Below are positions 14,001 through 29,000 of a stretch of DNA of 64,000 nucleotides, in pieces. The notes below the pieces were generated by a model. It saw only the letters and a list, made by a program, of their open reading frames with translations, did no database searches and was not told the DNA's origin. The translations under genes were made by a program, and so were the position numbers. Source of the DNA: Fragum whitleyi (lineage: Eukaryota; Mollusca; Bivalvia; Cardiida; Cardiidae); contig OX411545.1 of NCBI GenBank assembly GCA_948146395.1, forward strand, positions 22,895,526 to 22,959,525, given 5' to 3'. Each line of letters starts with the position of its first letter. Position 1 is the stretch's first letter.

Positions 14001-17000
14001 AAATGCTCATTTTTGGTATGATGATAGATCTTTATGATGCATATTTACAGATACCAAGGTCAAGGTCATGTTACAAAGTAAAGGTCATCTGTCAATGTCA
14101 AAGTTTTAGAAAATTGCTGTTTAGGGGGCATTCCTGTTTCACAAACACACCTTGTTTTGTATTTAAGATGAAATTTACCATCATGATTTAATAAGGCACA
14201 ATTCACCTGTAATTACAATATTTTATATTGCAGATGTCAAATTAATTGTTTGTCTAAAGTGGCAGTGACGTCCCACCTGCAGCTGGTACCCAATATTCCA
14301 CACAACTGTCCAGCAACCTTCACTTGGTCTATATATAGTAAAGCTGGGTCCACTGTCAATATGTCTAGAAATCTGATAACAGGTCTTATAGCTGATAATA
14401 TGTTAGAAACAGGTAACTAGAATACATAGAGGATAATGGTTTGTTTGTGTGTAGGATTGCTTTATACATGTATTTCATTGAGTGAACAACAAAATCTATA
14501 TGTTCACAGTGAACATATAGATTTTGTTGTTCACTCATTGAAATATCAACCTATCTTAATGGAAAAACGAGCAATTATTCTATTTCTTCAATGCAAAATT
14601 GACACAGAATGTAAAGATTTTAGGACAATTTTCAAAAAAGTCATTTTTCATGTGGCTGCAAATTTGAGTAAGCAGCTATTTTTGATGCTAGCGTGAAAAG
14701 TAGTCCCAAAAGAAATCTGTCATATTATGGAGAAATTGTTCCAGTTTGGCGTCATAGTATTAAATTATAAGATATGAAGAGAGTATTTTTAATTTCATCA
14801 AGGTATGAAACAGAAAACCTAATCACACTCATGTATGAATCCATTTTTCCTTTTCATACAGTGTGATTAGGTTTTTAGTTTCACAACTCAATGAAATAAA
14901 CAAATATTCTCTTCATCTCTAAAATATCCCCTTTATCTTCAGCTCTGGATTCTTTGCCTCTCTCCATTACAGAAGAAACTAGCAGAACACTGACAGTCAA
15001 ACCACATGCATTTTCTTATGGATCAAGATATTTGGTAATGTTACGGATGGTGTACAATGGTATCAACTACGGCCCTGCGTATCATGAGTTCAAGACCAAT
15101 GTTGTACCAATTGGAGGGACATGTGATATAATACCTTACGATGAACAACTAAGGGAGCTTCCTGTATTAAACACATGTAGGTTTAACCCTTGTCATGCTG
15201 AACCCGGAATGTTCCTGCTTTACAGGAGCTATAGACACACATCAGCCTGCACATATGTGAAGCCTGATGTTAGTCTACACCATCCGTTTCTCACTTTCAA
15301 ACCAGAATTGTTGATAGATTTAGTTTTTTTAAAAAAAAAATGACCTACAGAAGGTACTTTCAGTGCTTTTTGCCCTTTGATTTTAATGAAAATTTTTAGC
15401 CAAAATTTATTTAGCATGACAAGGGTTAATTGTAAACCCTTGTTATTAACAGAGATATATTTAGATGGGGTAAAGCCACTCTAAAATCTTTATATCCCAA
15501 TAAAACCCTGTCTTGTGGGTAATCTTTGAAGAAGGGGATAGTCTTTGAATAGTCTTGATGAGACAATTCCAATGAGTACCAACTACTTAGCATTTGTGAA
15601 AGTATAGTTGAAATAATCTTATTTGAAATCTAAAAAAATGCCTCTATCTGTAGCTCTGTATTATAATTTGTTTCTGTATGTAATGTTGAAGTGTATGTCT
15701 AATGTGTACAAATTCAAATTCAAAATTTTATTCTGCAATCAATCCAACACATATAGAATTGTTACAGAAGCATATAACATGAGATACAAACAGTACAAGG
15801 AGATTGGATGATCCAGCCCCTCCCCTCTAAATACACCGAACCATACAAGTGAAATTCTATATGTGACAGACCTTTATAAGACCTTCATTAGGTCTGTCTG
15901 TAGCTTTTTTGTTTCAAACAATATCTCAGAAACTAATGAAAAAATTAATTTAAACTTTGCATATATGATCGGTACCAAGTACAGATGGGTATTTCCTATT
16001 TGATTACCATCCATTGACTTTTGACAGAATTATTTCCCTTTGACAAAAATTTCAAATGTTCCATCTGTAGCTGTTTCATTTCCCAGCCCTAGTTTTCTTA
16101 CCTACTAATTGATGGATTTGATTTAAACTTCACAGAAAGACTTTATATCAATTTGAGATGTCTGTTTTTTTAATTACAATCCATAGACTTTTGACAGAAA
16201 TTATTTTACCCACAACCTACAAAGTAGAGGGGGGTATATTGGTTTCACCATGTCTGTCTGTCTGTCCATCCGTCCGTCAATCCGTCCGTCTGTCCGTAGA
16301 CCTTTTTGTTTCTGGACTCTAACTCAAGAACCAAATGACCTACAATCATGAAACTTTATACAAATGTTCCTTATAACCCAAGGAAGTGCCCTATTGTTTT
16401 TGGGTCATATAGGTCAAAGGTCAAGGTCACAGTCAGCCTTTGTTCAATTTTCATTACCGGACTCTAACTCAAGAATCAAGTGACCTACAAGCATGAAACT
16501 TTATGCAAATGTTGCTTATGATCCAAGGAAGTGCCCTATTGTTTTTGGGTCATATATGTCAAAGGTCAAGGTCACAGTCAATTCTTGTTCAATTTTCATT
16601 TCTGGACTCTAACTCAAGAACCAAACGACCTAGAATCATGAAACTTCATGCAAATGGTGCATATGACCTCAATATTTGTTACAAACATATCCTGCACTAA
16701 TAGCACTTGCATTCTGACAAAGTGCTTTTTGGGGATATTAGTCCGCTCTGCGACAGTTCTAGTTCCCATTGGTCAAAATTTAAGTTATTCCATCTGTAGC
16801 TTTTTTGTATTCCCAAAATTTCTCAGTAACTATTGAACAGATTTCATTTAAACTTCAGAGATATTATCAGTATAAAGCAGAGATATGCATGGCCTGTTTT
16901 TGTTTGGTCCATTCTTTTTGGCCTAGACTGGTAGCTGTCTATTCAATAGCAGTACATTATTGAAAATATGTAATAAAAAGTCTAGTTTCTGAAAGCCTGT

Positions 17001-20000
17001 TTCTTTGAAGAGAAGTTAACTCATTTAAAGGTCTGAATGGTTCAAGTTCGTTATCTACCTTGTTTCAAAGTTCAGAGAAAGACTCAGTATGAGTCAGAGG
17101 TGGGCATATAATATTTTGGTCAGGATCCATTGACTTATGACTGAAATTATAGCCCTATGATGAAATTATCAGTTGTTTTGTCCATGTGTTTTTATCAATA
17201 TATTAGTAGCAAACACAAACTGATGGCTCCTCATTATGAACAAAGTTTTTTTTCTCTTCTTTTTCTTCTCTTGGTAAGTGGTGGGTTCTGCTTCTATTTG
17301 CATGTGATATCATTTGTGTTTTTGTTAAAGAAGCTTTGAATCTGTCGTTTTTCCTAGAGAAAGACAAATATCAAAGCCTGCTTTTGATAGTACACAAATT
17401 GTTAAAAGTTCTTTAACAAGCATTATACATGTATTGATCTTGAGGATCCATCTTTGTTATACAGTATAACGTCGATGGGGGCTCAAAACCTCGTAACTAC
17501 AGCTTGAATTAGCGAGGTTTTGAGACCCCACTGACGATAATAATATCTTCTACATTCATCAATGAAAACTGATAAATAATATAAAAATGATATTTTTTTT
17601 TTCACAAAATCTAGAGCAGTTTTGGATCAATGTCAAAATGGTTTTGCACTACACTGCCTAATTTCTGCTTTAAAACTATTTAGCCTACTATTTGAATTGT
17701 CCTAAATATAGAAATATATGGAATTTTTGTAAACAATACTTTAATTCAGCAAAATTAAAGATCAATAATCCTTTTTAGCTCGGCTGTTTTCGGAGAAAAC
17801 CCGAGGTATTGCTATAGCCTTGGTGTCGTCGTTGGCGTCGTCGTCGTGCAAAAACTTTGATATTTTGTGATAACTTTTGAATGGTAAGTGATAGGGCTTC
17901 CATATTCCACATGATGATTGCCTGGAACAAGCACTTTCTGTTGGTACCAAATTCAAGGTCATCAGCCAAGGTTAAGGTCATTTTTCAAGGTCAAACTTGG
18001 GAAAAAAATGCAAAAATTTTGACAAATTGCCATAGCTTTTGAATGGTAAGTGATAGAATCTTCATATTTCACATGATGATTGCCTGGGACAAGCACTTTC
18101 TGTTGGTTCCAAGTTCAATGTCATAAGTCAAGGTCTTTTTTCAAGGTCAAACTTGTGAAAAAAAATGCAAAAACTTTGAAATTTTTGTGATATCTCCGGT
18201 TCTACTGAAGGCATTCACATGAAACTTGGCACACTTATTCACCATCCAAAGGGCAACCTTTTCTTTCAAGGGGGAAAACTTTTGAAACATTTTCTGCAAA
18301 TTATGCCCCTTTTTCTACTCAGTTTTTTTCACCATCCATTAGTTTTTTTTTTCCATCCAGCACTTACAGCTGAGCGTAGGCACCCGTAGGCGGTGCTCTT
18401 GTTAAGCTATTCCATATGAAGCAGTGGTCACTAAAGATATATATAACCTGACCTGTCAAAACTGGCAAGATGAAGGGTTTACAGAAACTACCTTCTCCAC
18501 AAAACAGCCACTGTTGTATTACTTCTTACTAGATCTCCTATGTTTTAGGTACTCATTTGGAATGTCTCATTGAGACAATTCAAATGAGTACCCACAATAT
18601 AGGGTTTCATTAGGAAATAAAGATTTTAGACAATCCTTACCCCTTCTTATTTAGGCCCCTGAATAAAATATTAGTCTTCCTTTTTAAGTTACTCCATATG
18701 AAGCAGTAGCCACTAAAGATATATTCAACCTGACCTGTCAAGACTGGCAAGATGAGGGGTTTACAGAGTCTACATTCTCCACAAAACAGCCGATGTTTTT
18801 TTTTTAATTTCTTCTCTAAATATCCTATGTTGTGGGTACTCATTTGAAATGTCTCATTGAGACAATTCAAATGAGTACCCACAATATAGGATTTTATTTG
18901 AGAATAAAGATTTTAGACATACTTTACCCCTTTGTATTTAGGCCCCTGGATAAAGTGTTAGTACTCCTATTTCAGCTATTCCATATGAAGCAGTAGCCAC
19001 TAAAGATATATTTAACCTGACCTCTCAAGACTGGCAAGATGAGGGGTTAACAGAGTCTACATTCTCCACAAAACAGCGGCTGTTTTGTTACTTCTTACTA
19101 GATCTCCTATGTTTTAGGTACTCATTTGAAATGTCTCGTTGAGACAATTCAAATGAGAACCCGGAATATAGGGTTTCATTGAGAATAAAGATTTAAGACA
19201 TGTTTTACCCCTTCTTATATAGGATCCTGGATAAAGTGTTAGTACTCCTATAACAGCTATTCCATATGAAGCAGTATCTACTAAAGTTTTATTCAACCTG
19301 ACCTGTCAAGACTGGCAAGATGTGGGGTTTACAAAGTCTACATTCTCCACAAAACAGCAGCTGTTTTGTTACTTCTTCTCTAAATATCCTATGTTTTAGG
19401 TACTCGTTTGAAATGTCTCGTTGAGACAATTCAAATGAGTACCCACAATTTAGGGTTTCATTGGGAAATAAAGATTTTAGGCATTCTTTATTCCTTCTTA
19501 TTTAGGCCCCTGAATAAAGTATTAGTACTCCTATTTCAGCTATTCCTTATGAAGCAGTGGCCACTAAAGATATATTCAACCTGACCTGTCAAGCCTGGCA
19601 AGACGAGGGGTTTACAGAGTCTACATTCTCCACAAAACAGTCGTTTTCTTTTTAATTTCTTCTCTAAATACCCTATGTTGTGGGTACTCATTTGAAATGT
19701 CTCATTGAGACAATTCAAATGAGTACCCGCAATATAGGATTTTATTTGAGAATAAAGATTTTAGACATGCTTTACCCCCTATTATTTGGGCCCCTGTAAA
19801 AAGTTTAAATACTCCTTTTGCAGTTTTTCAATACGAAGCAGTAGCCACTAAAGATATATTCAACCTGACCTGTCAAGACTGGCAAGATGAGGGGTTTACA
19901 GAATCTACATTCTCCACAAAACAGCTGCTGTTTTTTTTATATTTTTTCTCTAAATATCCTATGTTGTGGGTTCTCATTTGAAATGTCTCATTGAGACAAT

Positions 20001-23000
20001 TCAAATGAATACCCACAATATAGGGTTTCATTGGGAAATAAAGATTTTTAGACATGCTTTACCCCCGCTTATATAGGATCCTGGATAAAGAGTTAGTACT
20101 CCTATTTCAGCTATTCCATATGAAGCAGTAGCCACTAAAGATATAGTTAATTTGACCTGTCAAGAATGGCAAGACGAGGGATTTACTGAGTCTACATTCT
20201 CCACAAAAACAGCCACTGTTATATTACTTCTTCTCTAGATATTCTATGGTGTGAGTAGTGTACTCATTTGAAATGTCTTGCCAAGCCAATTCAAATGAGT
20301 AGCCACAATATAGGGTTCCATTTGGAAATAAAGACATACTTTACCCCTTCTTATATAGGACCCTAGATAAAGTGTTAGTACTTCTATTTCAGCTATTCCA
20401 TATGAAGCAGTAGCCACAAAAGATATATTTAACCTGACCTGTCAAGACTGGCAAGATGAGGGGTTTACTGAATCTACATTCTCCACAAAACAGCCGCTGT
20501 TTTATTACTTCTTCTCTAGATATCCTGTTGATCAACATGAAAGACAGATTCTGTATTATGATCGTAAGTTGGACATGTACTATAATCAAATGTTCCTTGA
20601 AAATTGATTTAAATTGAATTGATTTTGGGACCCTTTAAAGCAACCATCAGAAATGAATATAAAGTGATTTATGAATTTATTGATAGGAGCAATAAGGAGC
20701 AATACTTTATGTATTTAGCTCATCTGAGCATAAACTCTTTTGATCCCTGGTAAATGCTGTTTATATTTGATAATCTTTATATTATGAAAAAATATCTGAC
20801 ATGCCTTGTGAAAATTAGGTCTTCATATTTATATTGAAAATATCTTTGCAAGAGGAAAATTCATGAGGCATATTAGTCTTTTCAAATGGAAGCCTTTTTT
20901 CCATTTTAGCCATTGCATGAGATTTCCAACAATTTAAATATTCATAAAGTAAAGACTCTGGCTAGCCTGTGCATCATTACAGTCTGACCAGAGTCTTTAC
21001 TTTGCGTTTAGTAGATAGATAAGATCTGAAAGTATCTGTAGACTATCAGAAATTTTCATGCCCCCGTATTTTGATATGGGGGCATATTGTTTAATGTTGT
21101 TCATCTGTCTGTCTGTCCATCCTTCCATCTGTCTGTCTGTCTGCAAAAGTTAACTAAAAAACTTACCATTGCCAATATCTTCAAGCCTTTTCAAGATACA
21201 AGGCTCATATTTGGCATGATGATAGATCTCAATCATCCGCATCTGCTGGTACCAAAGTCAAGGTCATATGATAAGGTCAAAGTCAACTGTCATGGTCAAA
21301 TAACTCAAAAACTTAACCAAAAAAATTAATTAACATTACCAATATCTTCAAGCCTATTCAAGATGCAAGGCTAAAATTTGGCATGATGATAGATCTCAAT
21401 GATCCACATCTGCTGGTACCAAAGTCAAGGTCATGTGACAAGGTCAAGGTCATCTGTCAAGGTCAAATAACTCAAAAACTTAACCAAAAACTCGTCATTG
21501 TCAATATCTTCAAGCCTATTCAGGATACAAGGCTCATATTTGGCATGATGATAGATCACAATGATCCACATCTGCTGGTATCAAAGTCAAGGTCATGCAA
21601 CAAGGTCAAGGTTATCTGTCAAGGTCAAACTTCTCAAAACATAACGAAAAAACTTTCATTGTTCAGTATTTTCAAGCATATTATGAAAGATTTCAGTGAT
21701 GTACATCTGTAGGTATCAAGGTCATGGTCATGCTTAAGGGTCAAGGTCATCTATCAAGGTCAACATTTTGAAAAAAAAATGTTGTTACGGGACATTTGTG
21801 TTTGTGGCTTTCCACGCTGCTCAGTGTATGTACCTCATGAACATTTCAAATTGTTGGAAATGTCACTCACAGGCTCATTTAATATGTTTAATTTTGAGGG
21901 GACAGTGCAAAACTTTTTGTGGGTTCAGTGCAAGACTGTAGTAAGTGTTAATACATTGAATATACACCTACTACAGTCTTGCACCAAGCCCACGTTTTGT
22001 TAGTGCTATAAGGTATATAGGCACTTACAATACTTTTTGTACTTACCCTGATTATTTTACTGTAAAAATTCTGATAGAGCCTCATGCTCTTATAAAATCT
22101 GGTCCTCACATTTGGAGGTTAGAATTGACTATTTTTGGCATAATTTTATAAAATCTTGAAGCCTCTAAAAAAAGGCCCATCCTCTCAAGCTCAAGGTAAC
22201 AAACAATTCAACAGAGGGTTAATGCACCTTTTCCCAAATAAATGTTAATATTTTTCCACGGGTTATGTTTATCATAGGTTTCTGATAGATTATGGTCATT
22301 TTATTTTTTGATATTCACCCTTAGTTTTGGTGATGACTTCGTACTTGAAAAATAAAGCTTTTATGAATATTTTTTTCATCCTCTTTACAAATATCCATGA
22401 CTCGGCACAAAACATGAGTAATTGCTATTATGTTTATAGGCAGTTACAACTTTTTTGTGCTGAATCATCGATATTTTCCATATCCCATCCCTTTCTAAAG
22501 GAATAAAGATAATTCTGATAGAACCTCCGCGGTGCTGTAAGAGCTTTTACTGTATCTTTATAATTTAGCTGGAAGTACCTCTAACCTTGTGACCCTTCAA
22601 ATTGGAGACCCTTCTAACAACTACACACTAGAGGTTGTTCTACGTATATGTGACATATTTGGGGATTACACAGAGAAAGTGTATACAGTTTTGGTAAGAA
22701 TTTTTATTTGACTATATAACTTGATTGTCATTCTTGAAGCTGCTCTAAAACCATTCAAGCTACTGTTGTAATACAGTCGAGAACATCGTGAAATTGACTG
22801 TTAGTCCGATCAAAACCATTTTAAATCGCCCACTCAGCGCTCCATTCATTCATTCAAAACACTCACACAAACCATTAAAAAACAATCAAAAATCACTTAC
22901 AATGATAAGATCAATAACTACATTAAAAATTAAAATTGCTAGAAAAAATCAATGATTTCAGCGACTGAATTGAATTTTGTAAGCATCTGATTGAATTGTG

Positions 23001-26000
23001 AAGACATCACTGGTCTCATATCATACACAGTCTATAATGTGCAGTCTTACCATACTAAGAACTCTACATTTTGCTTTTGAGTTATTTCCCTTTCTAACCT
23101 GGGTGCGGATGTGTAAAAGATAAGGATTGGTTAAATTCTAACCAGAAGTTAATTTCAGCCAATCAAGATTGTTGTTTCAATTGGTACAATTGAAACAACA
23201 AACCAATTTGGTTGAAATCACTTTAGGTCTGTATCTAACCAATTGTTCCCTGCCTTCAGGATCACCAAAGGGCGCAAACAGTTTTCCAATTGTACTCTGC
23301 TTTGCATGTGCACCTGTGTGCAAAGCGGGGTATAATTGGAAAACTGTTTGCACTGTTTTGGTGATCCTGAAAGCAGGACTGATCTTTTATACATCTGGGG
23401 GATGATGGGTAACATTTTATCTAAAACTTTATTTCTGTACAGTCAAAGCCTGACCTGTCCATCACTAGTGACTCGTTGAACAGCCTTACTGATACTGAAC
23501 AAGTAGACATTGTGAAGCCATACCTGGAGTCTTACACTGATGAATTAGTCAAGGCCAATAGGACCTGGGATTATAGAACTTTGTCTAGAAAAATCACTGG
23601 TATTGCATCATTGTACAATAACATTGTAAGTTAATGATATTTTTAGCTTGGCTGTATTTTTGGAGAAAACCTGAGGATTGCTATAGCCTTGGTGTTGTTG
23701 TTGAATTGTCATGGTGAAAAAACTTACATATACATGTATTGTGATATGTATGGTATTATGGAAGGCATTCACTTGAAATTTGGCACATGTCTTAACTATC
23801 AAAATAGCAACCTATACTATCAAGGGGAACAACTCTGGATGCAATTTGTATGAACACAGGATTGTCCAATATCCAGCATCCAACAGCCAATCAAATGCAC
23901 CTGTTGGTGGTGCTTTATTTCAGCTATATATATAATATGTACTTAGTGTTTTGTATGAAAAAAAAAATTTAACGAGGTTGGGAGAATTGATAATTGCCAA
24001 GGCTATGCCGAGACAATTATTAATTCTCACAACCGAGTTTGATATTTTTTCCATACAATACACTAAGTATGTACTGCATTTATCTTATAACCTATATTTG
24101 TCTTGTTTGGGTCAATGTTTCTAACTGAAATGCAAGTTTCTGAAAATTACTGCATTATATCATTGTTCTAAAAATGTGATATCATAAAAAATATCATACT
24201 GGATGTTATCACACAGATATTTGTATAGTTATAAGATAAAATGCTGTTTTCTCCACTGTTGCTTTCAGAGTAATCAGGTGATAATGATATATATAGCTTT
24301 GGTGTCATCATCATTGCCATGGGAAACTTGCCATTTTGTGATATTGTTGGCACCTTATATGCATTTACTTGAAACTTTAAAGACATCCAAACAAATATAT
24401 ACATTTTCTTTGAATATCAAAAATTGATGTAAAAAAATGTTAACAATTGAATGCTAATTGTTATGTCTCATTGTAAATGCAAAATCAAAATTGTGTTCAT
24501 AGAATTCCAGGTTATCAAATATGCTATCTGTTGTTGTTTTAACAAGATAAAAATTCTGCATGACCACTATGTTAATATTTTCATTTTTTTAATGCCCTTT
24601 GGTAGATTTTCAAGAAATATCAGTTGAAAATCATATGGTAATCTCACAGCCACACCAGTGAAGTTACCGAGGGTTATACCCTGCTTTTGTTCATTTCAGT
24701 GTATATGACATCATCTAAGCTGTTCCCATTGAACACATTACATCATGACCTTGTCTAGTATAGTAATCACAAATCACTATCTAAATTGATTTGAAACAAA
24801 GTATTATCCTCTATTTCTTTTATGCCTTTCAGTGGATCATGGAGGAATAACAGTCTATAGTCAGTTGATAAACTCACTGTCTAACAAGTGAAATTATCAA
24901 ATCTGATTCCTGCTTTTCGTTCATTCCCCCCTATGTGACGTCATCTAATTGGGGCTCAATAAAGACATCATCTAAAATGTTGCAAGAAATGTTCTAAAAT
25001 GTTCTAAGAAAATAGGTCTTAAAATTTTCATGTTTTGTCTCATTTTTGTATTAAAGAGATAGAATAATCTTTTGTTATTTAAGTATGATCAATTGATAAC
25101 TCATTTTGCGAACAACAAAAGGTATATTTTCACTTGCTTGTGACTCAGCCACTTGTGAAAATGTAGCTTTTGTTGTTCACAAAGTAAATTATCAATGGAA
25201 CTTACACAAAAAACAATAATTATCCTCTATATTATCCTCAGGAGTTGAATGGAACATCATCTGTAGTAATAAGTCCAGAAGAGTTAACTAATCTAGGTGG
25301 AGATGGAGAATTAGGCTGGTCTGATTACTGGAAAATTATTGTGGAAGTACAGGAATCCTTACTGGCAAATCATTTGATAAAGGTAAGGAAAAATTCAGGA
25401 GAACATTTTGAGGGCTCAGCAGAACTTGTCATCTGGCCCCTACTACTTTTAATTTGAAGATTTTGTCTGATTATTGATAAGCATTTGTTAAAGCACTGTT
25501 CTTGTCTTTCTGATAACATGATTATATGATGAGTACACTATAGCATGTTGAGGGATCATCATTTATATTTGTAGGCACTTACAATAGTTTTGCATTAACC
25601 CCTCCTGATTTGGCCAATTGGATCTCAAAGCATATTATTTTCTGGTGCCCAAGATTATTATACTTTTTTTGTTACTCCACCAAGAAAATACTCAAATCTA
25701 AGATGAATTAGATTTACTTAAGCCTAAATCTTATAGTAAATGTATAACTCAACCATTTAGCAATAATATCTTTACAGTAATTTGAAATAATCTTTATTAT
25801 ATTTACATAAAAGTTTATTAATTATTTTAACTAGAAGTATGAGTAAGTTCTCAGTTGGGTACAAAAAACTCATAATATTTGGCCAAAAAGTATTACAGAA
25901 TTTTTTCTTGTGTTATGATAGGTGGGTGAGGAGTATGTTTACTATATATATGAAAGTATATCAACATGGCCACCAGAGAGGCGGATCACATTGCCGGCTA

Positions 26001-29000
26001 TACAAACTGTCAGTCGGGCAGTCAGTGCTACACTACAACAAAAGGCATATTCCAATGTTACAGCTGCTGTAAGTAATGACCTTTAGATATTAAAGAAAAA
26101 TGATTTGAGTCTGTGTTTGACATTTCTAACAATTTAACAAATTTAACAAATATTGAGCAGCCCATGGCGGATCTAGGGGGGGTCAGGAGGGGGGAAGCTT
26201 ATTTAGAATCACAATACTAACACCAAAAACAACACGGCTACAGAAATATTCTATGAACGACACAAGTTGTTTACATAGATATATACCTTTTGGGAACAAC
26301 TCAAGAAAGGAAATGCAGACTGTTTTAGTCTTCAATTCTTTTCTGAATTTTATTTCTAAAGGGCTCTGCCGACTGACATGAATTAGTTTTGAATTAGCTA
26401 CTTATTTAAGAGTCTTGGATGCAGCAAATCTGCTTCCCCTAAAGCCCTGTAGGAATGTGTATGTTTGAACCCTTTTACAGGAATTCTCGATCTGCACATT
26501 GCAGCCGAGACAGCAATACAAGCCTGTAATATACAACATGAAGATTATTGTTAGACTTAGCAGATGCTGGCCAGACTCTTTGCCTTGTGCTCATTAGAAG
26601 ATGTTGAAAAGGTCATGCACATGCTCAATTATTAAAGAGTGAGAGTTTTACATTCTAAACAATTTACATGTGCTTCAAATTGATGTTGGAAATGTCATGC
26701 ACAGGCTCAATAAATAAAGAGTAAGAGTTTTACATTCGAAAGATTTACATGCGCTTAAAGTTCAGACATCTAGCAACCTTTACATCCACATAAGCTGTTT
26801 GGAATATGGACACATGGTTAGATGAAAATTTTAGTCAAGACCTGTATACAGAGCAAATAGTATAGACTCTGGTAAATGCAACATATTCCCAGGAATGAAA
26901 GTAAACAGGATGTAACCAGAATTTATGTATTGAGTCTATGGCCTAGCAGTAACGATAGTGATCTCGGATTGAAAGATCCCTGGATCAAAATCCACCAAGA
27001 CCACAGGGGAATTTATCAAAAAAGAAATAATTCACTTCATGTTGCTCTTCTGCACTAAGGTGTATAAATGTATACCAGAGAGAGTTGTAAGACTTAGTTC
27101 TGTTGTAGTCAAAGGCGTATTGTTTAAACAGCTGGCCTGCAAATGGAAGTTCAGGGCGTGCACAGTTATCTAAAAATGTAAGACAAATCTAGAAAATATA
27201 ACCAAACTTGAATGTTTATATTGCGGAATTTAAAATCCGTTTTTCAACAAACAGTGGATTCAGCCAATATTCTAGACGTTTTTCCCTATATAATTAAGCA
27301 TAAAGCAGATATGATTGTGCAGACTAATCTTAGTCTTTTTTGTCTGCCAGAGCATTTTATGACCCACACATCGAAGGATTAGAGGCATATTGTAATACTG
27401 TTATCTGTCTGTCCATCTGTCTGTCTATGTGTCTGTCTGTCTGTCCATCCAAAAACTTAAACAAAAAACTAAACATTGCCAATTACTTCAAGGCTATCAA
27501 CATACAATACTCATATTTGGTACTATGATAGATCTCTATAATACACATCAACAGATACCAAGGTCATGTGACAAGGTCAAGGTTATCTATTAAGGTCAAA
27601 ACTTTAAAAATATTGCCTTTTCGGGGGCATTTGTGTTTCATTAACACATCTTGTTGAACAGGAGGAATGTATCATGAACAGCATGATTGGTGTTAAACTT
27701 TATTATGCCCCCGATAGGGAGGCATCATAAATTTGACTTGTCCGTCCGTCCGTCTGTCCGTCTGTCCGTCCGTCCGTCCGTCATTCCGTCCAAAAACTTT
27801 AACATTGGCCATAACTTCTAAATCAAAGCGGTGTCGGGGGCATTGTCATCTTACAGTGACAGCTCTTGTTTTTATAGGGGTATCATGCATTATTCCTCCA
27901 TTGCAGATCATGGCAGCAAAGATAGCAGATGTCCTTGCAATGAATCTAGCCAGCCATGTAGAGGATCGAACATTTCCAATTACGTGGATGGTTTTATCTG
28001 CTGTTGAAGGTAATTTACAAAGTCACCTGCTGAAGTAACTGTCAAATATACTTTACAGACAAGCACATTATTAGCAATTTCTCCATTATTCACATTGATT
28101 GTGACTGAAAAGTTGGTTTTATTCTTCATTGAAAAGACCTTTGAGTCTGCAGCTATTTTGTGAACTTCCTCACAAAGTAGCCTTTTTTTGTGCTTCATGA
28201 AATAAAATTTTAGGATATGAAGAGAGTTTTGGTGATTTCATGGAGGTATGAGACTTAAAACATAATCACATTCATGTATGAACCCGCTTCACTTATTTAT
28301 AAAGTGCATTTAGACTTTTTAAGTTTCATACCTCAATGAAATCAACAAATACTTACTTCACTTCCTGAATAATTTGTCTTGATTGTGTTCAAATGAAAGA
28401 AGCGAAGGGAATATTCATTGTTATAAAATGACCTACCACTGGGGACTGAAATAAACCTGTGGAACATTTTTAGCTCACCTGAGCACAAAGTGCTCAAGGT
28501 GAGCTATTGTGATCATTTACCGTCCGTCTTCCGTCCATCGTCCGTCCATCGTCCGTCCGTCTGTCCGTCCGTCCGTCCGTCCGTCAACGATTTCTTTAAA
28601 CATCTTCTCCTCCCACTACTGCAAAAGGGTCCCATTAAAATTACATTAAAAGAACATTAATGGCCCCTGAAAACAAGGAAAACCATGAAAATTAGCCATT
28701 AGTCCTTGTAAAAAAATAAAAATGGGTAACACTTTTAGCCATTAAAATGCTAACTAATGGCCATTAATTCATGATTTGACCATTAAAAAACCATAAAATG
28801 CAGATTAATATAATGGGCCGGCATAAAAGTATTGGCATTAAAAAAGTAATGGGCCATTACTTCTTGTTTTAGCTTTATTCATGCCCATCAACTACTATGA
28901 ATATTTTTTTCATGCCCATCAATCACCCATGAATGATGGCCATTAAATAAAAAAAGGCCAAATAATGGCCATAATAAAGATTGCTAAAAGTCACTGGCAT

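Larger units (their letters stand above)
18407..20563 (+). repeat. Tandem array of eight copies of REJ exon 7
   Basis: Eight units start at 18407, 18689, 18976, 19257, 19540, 19824, 20111 and 20393 (period 281-287 bp). Each unit holds an AG acceptor, about 135 bp of exon coding for IPYEAVATKDIFNLTCQDWQ-like peptide, then, in copies 1-7, a palindrome with roughly 30-bp arms (core GGTACTCATTTGAAATGTC) and an intron-like tail. Copy 8 lacks the palindrome and runs on to a proper donor at 20564. Copies 1-7 are broken: in-frame stops or frameshifts appear before or at the palindrome (TAA in copies 2 and 5, TAG in copy 4, an extra A in copy 7). The array grew after a palindrome interrupted one exon copy. 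Confidence 0.9.

Noticed and set aside
18407..20392. Copies 1-7 of exon 7 as mutually exclusive alternative exons
   Set aside because: They lack a donor in the right phase, end at an inserted palindrome, and several have stops or frameshifts.
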